The notes under the pieces were generated by a model, which was not told the origin of the DNA, searched no databases, and worked only from the letters and a program-made list of their open reading frames with translations. Of a stretch of DNA of 5,659 bases, positions 4,794-5,659 are shown piece by piece. The stretch is from an uncultured Lachnospiraceae bacterium (lineage in GTDB: Bacteria; Bacillota; Clostridia; Lachnospirales; Lachnospiraceae), in assembly GCA_910577065.1 (NCBI GenBank), contig CAJTLD010000026.1:1-5659 (forward strand), read 5' to 3'. Made by a program: the position numbers and the translations under genes. Position 1 is the stretch's first letter, and each line of letters begins with the position of its first letter.

Positions 4794-5659
4794 ATGTACG
4801 GGACATGGTGGTCGCTCGTTCCGCCGGTAGTGGCGATTCTGCTGGCATTTATTACCAAGGAGGTGTATATCTCGCTGTTTTGCGGGGTACTTTTGGGGGC
4901 AATGTTTACTTCGGGGTTTGCGCCCTGGGGGACGTTTGAAACGCTGTTTACCACAATGACGGGCAATATGAACTTAAATATTATTATTTTTGACGTGCTG
5001 CTCGGCATGATTATTGTACTGATGTCACAGTCCGGCGGCTCCGCGGCTTACGGGAACTGGGCAGGCAAAAAAATCAAAAGCAAGAAGGCTTCGCTGTTTG
5101 CAACCATGGGGCTTGGCATGCTGATTTTTGTGGACGATTATTTTAACTGCCTGACGGTGGGCTCCGTCATGCGCCCGGTTACGGATCAGTACAAGGTTTC
5201 CAGGGCAAAATTAGCGTATATTATCGACGCGACGGCAGCCCCGATCTGCATTATCGCCCCGATTTCAAGCTGGGCGGCGGCGGTCAATTCGTATGTGCCA
5301 GAAGACAGTTCGCTGACGGGATTTCAGCTGTTTTTGCGGACGATTCCGTATAATCTGTACGCGCTGCTTACGATTCTTATGGTATTTCTGATTATTGCCT
5401 GGAAATTCGATTTCGGCCTGATGAGAAAGCACGAGAAAAATGCCCAAAACGGGGATTTGTTTACGTCCGGGCGGGAAGAATTTGAAACGATGGATGCGGT
5501 AAACGACCGGGTAAACCCGAACGGGAAGGTCATTGATTTGGCGCTTCCGATTGCGGTTTTAATTGCATCGGCGGTGTTCGGGATGATTTATACCGGATTT
5601 TTGGGCGGGGCAGGCAATGTAATTGACGCGTTTGCAAATTGTGACGCGGAAATGAGCCT
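4794..5659 (+). CDS. NhaC-family Na+/H+ antiporter, N-terminal part
   Basis: The frame runs open from the ATG at 4794 to the right edge, giving 288 residues of a protein normally around 450-550 long. NhaC antiporters sit in the cytoplasmic membrane and exchange sodium for protons; some relatives carry organic acids or amino acids instead. Hydrophobic stretches are visible at about residues 7-24, 26-43, 60-79, 97-113, 140-158, 176-199 and 244-262. The most telling part is FVDDYFNCLTVGSVMRPVTD (112-131), followed by SRAKLAYIIDATAAP and IAPISSWAA. These are hallmarks of a large NhaC subfamily and include Asp114, Asp115 and Asp145, likely ion-site residues by analogy. A polar loop at about 202-238 separates two membrane bundles. 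The 90-base gap after deoB holds no T-run terminator and no convincing promoter, which favours co-transcription with deoB. The specific ion or solute cannot be decided from sequence. Confidence 0.88.
   Translation, partial: MYGTWWSLVPPVVAILLAFITKEVYISLFCGVLLGAMFTSGFAPWGTFETLFTTMTGNMNLNIIIFDVLLGMIIVLMSQSGGSAAYGNWAGKKIKSKKASLFATMGLGMLIFVDDYFNCLTVGSVMRPVTDQYKVSRAKLAYIIDATAAPICIIAPISSWAAAVNSYVPEDSSLTGFQLFLRTIPYNLYALLTILMVFLIIAWKFDFGLMRKHEKNAQNGDLFTSGREEFETMDAVNDRVNPNGKVIDLALPIAVLIASAVFGMIYTGFLGGAGNVIDAFANCDAEMS

Noticed and set aside
4589..4939. Plus-strand open frame bridging the end of deoB and the start of the antiporter gene
   Set aside because: It overlaps both genes in another frame, its translation has no recognisable domain, and the two real genes explain the region.

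Overview
The window looks like chromosomal DNA of a Gram-positive anaerobe of the class Clostridia, most likely Lachnospiraceae. This is inferred from protein sequence: the adenylosuccinate synthetase variant, an ECF sigma factor paired with a DUF4179-type anti-sigma factor, and an NhaC-type antiporter. Strong AGGAGG-like ribosome binding sites and moderate base composition agree. No database search was possible. Every gene I can support lies on the + strand. I see no mobile element, CRISPR array, tRNA or rRNA.

Layout: (1) 2-196, the last 64 residues of a DegV/FakB-type fatty-acid-binding protein. (2) 241-1530, a full-length PurA-family protein, followed by a clear intrinsic terminator at 1543-1574. 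(3) 1575-1696, a regulatory gap with a perfect 13-nt inverted repeat, a TGTAAC element and an extended -10 sequence. (4) 1697-2248 and 2250-3419, an ECF sigma factor and a single-pass membrane protein that is probably its anti-sigma factor, one base apart. (5) 3441-3505, a large hairpin terminator whose T-rich tail also supplies the -35 element of the next promoter (3498-3526). (6) 3552-4703, phosphopentomutase (deoB). (7) 4794-5659, the N-terminal 288 residues of an NhaC-family Na+/H+ antiporter, running off the window.

The genes form about three transcription units: degV-like with purA (perhaps joined, since no terminator separates them), sigma with anti-sigma, and deoB with nhaC-like. PurA and DeoB both serve nucleotide metabolism (AMP synthesis, and pentose-phosphate interconversion in nucleoside breakdown). 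The sigma/anti-sigma pair is a self-contained envelope-signalling module between them.

The most interesting observation is that the PurA protein keeps the fold motifs and main catalytic residues but has replaced several residues that contact IMP, aspartate and GTP in the E. coli enzyme. It may be a divergent orthologue, or a paralogue with altered substrate or nucleotide use. I found no clearly new multi-gene system; most of the window is ordinary core-genome content.
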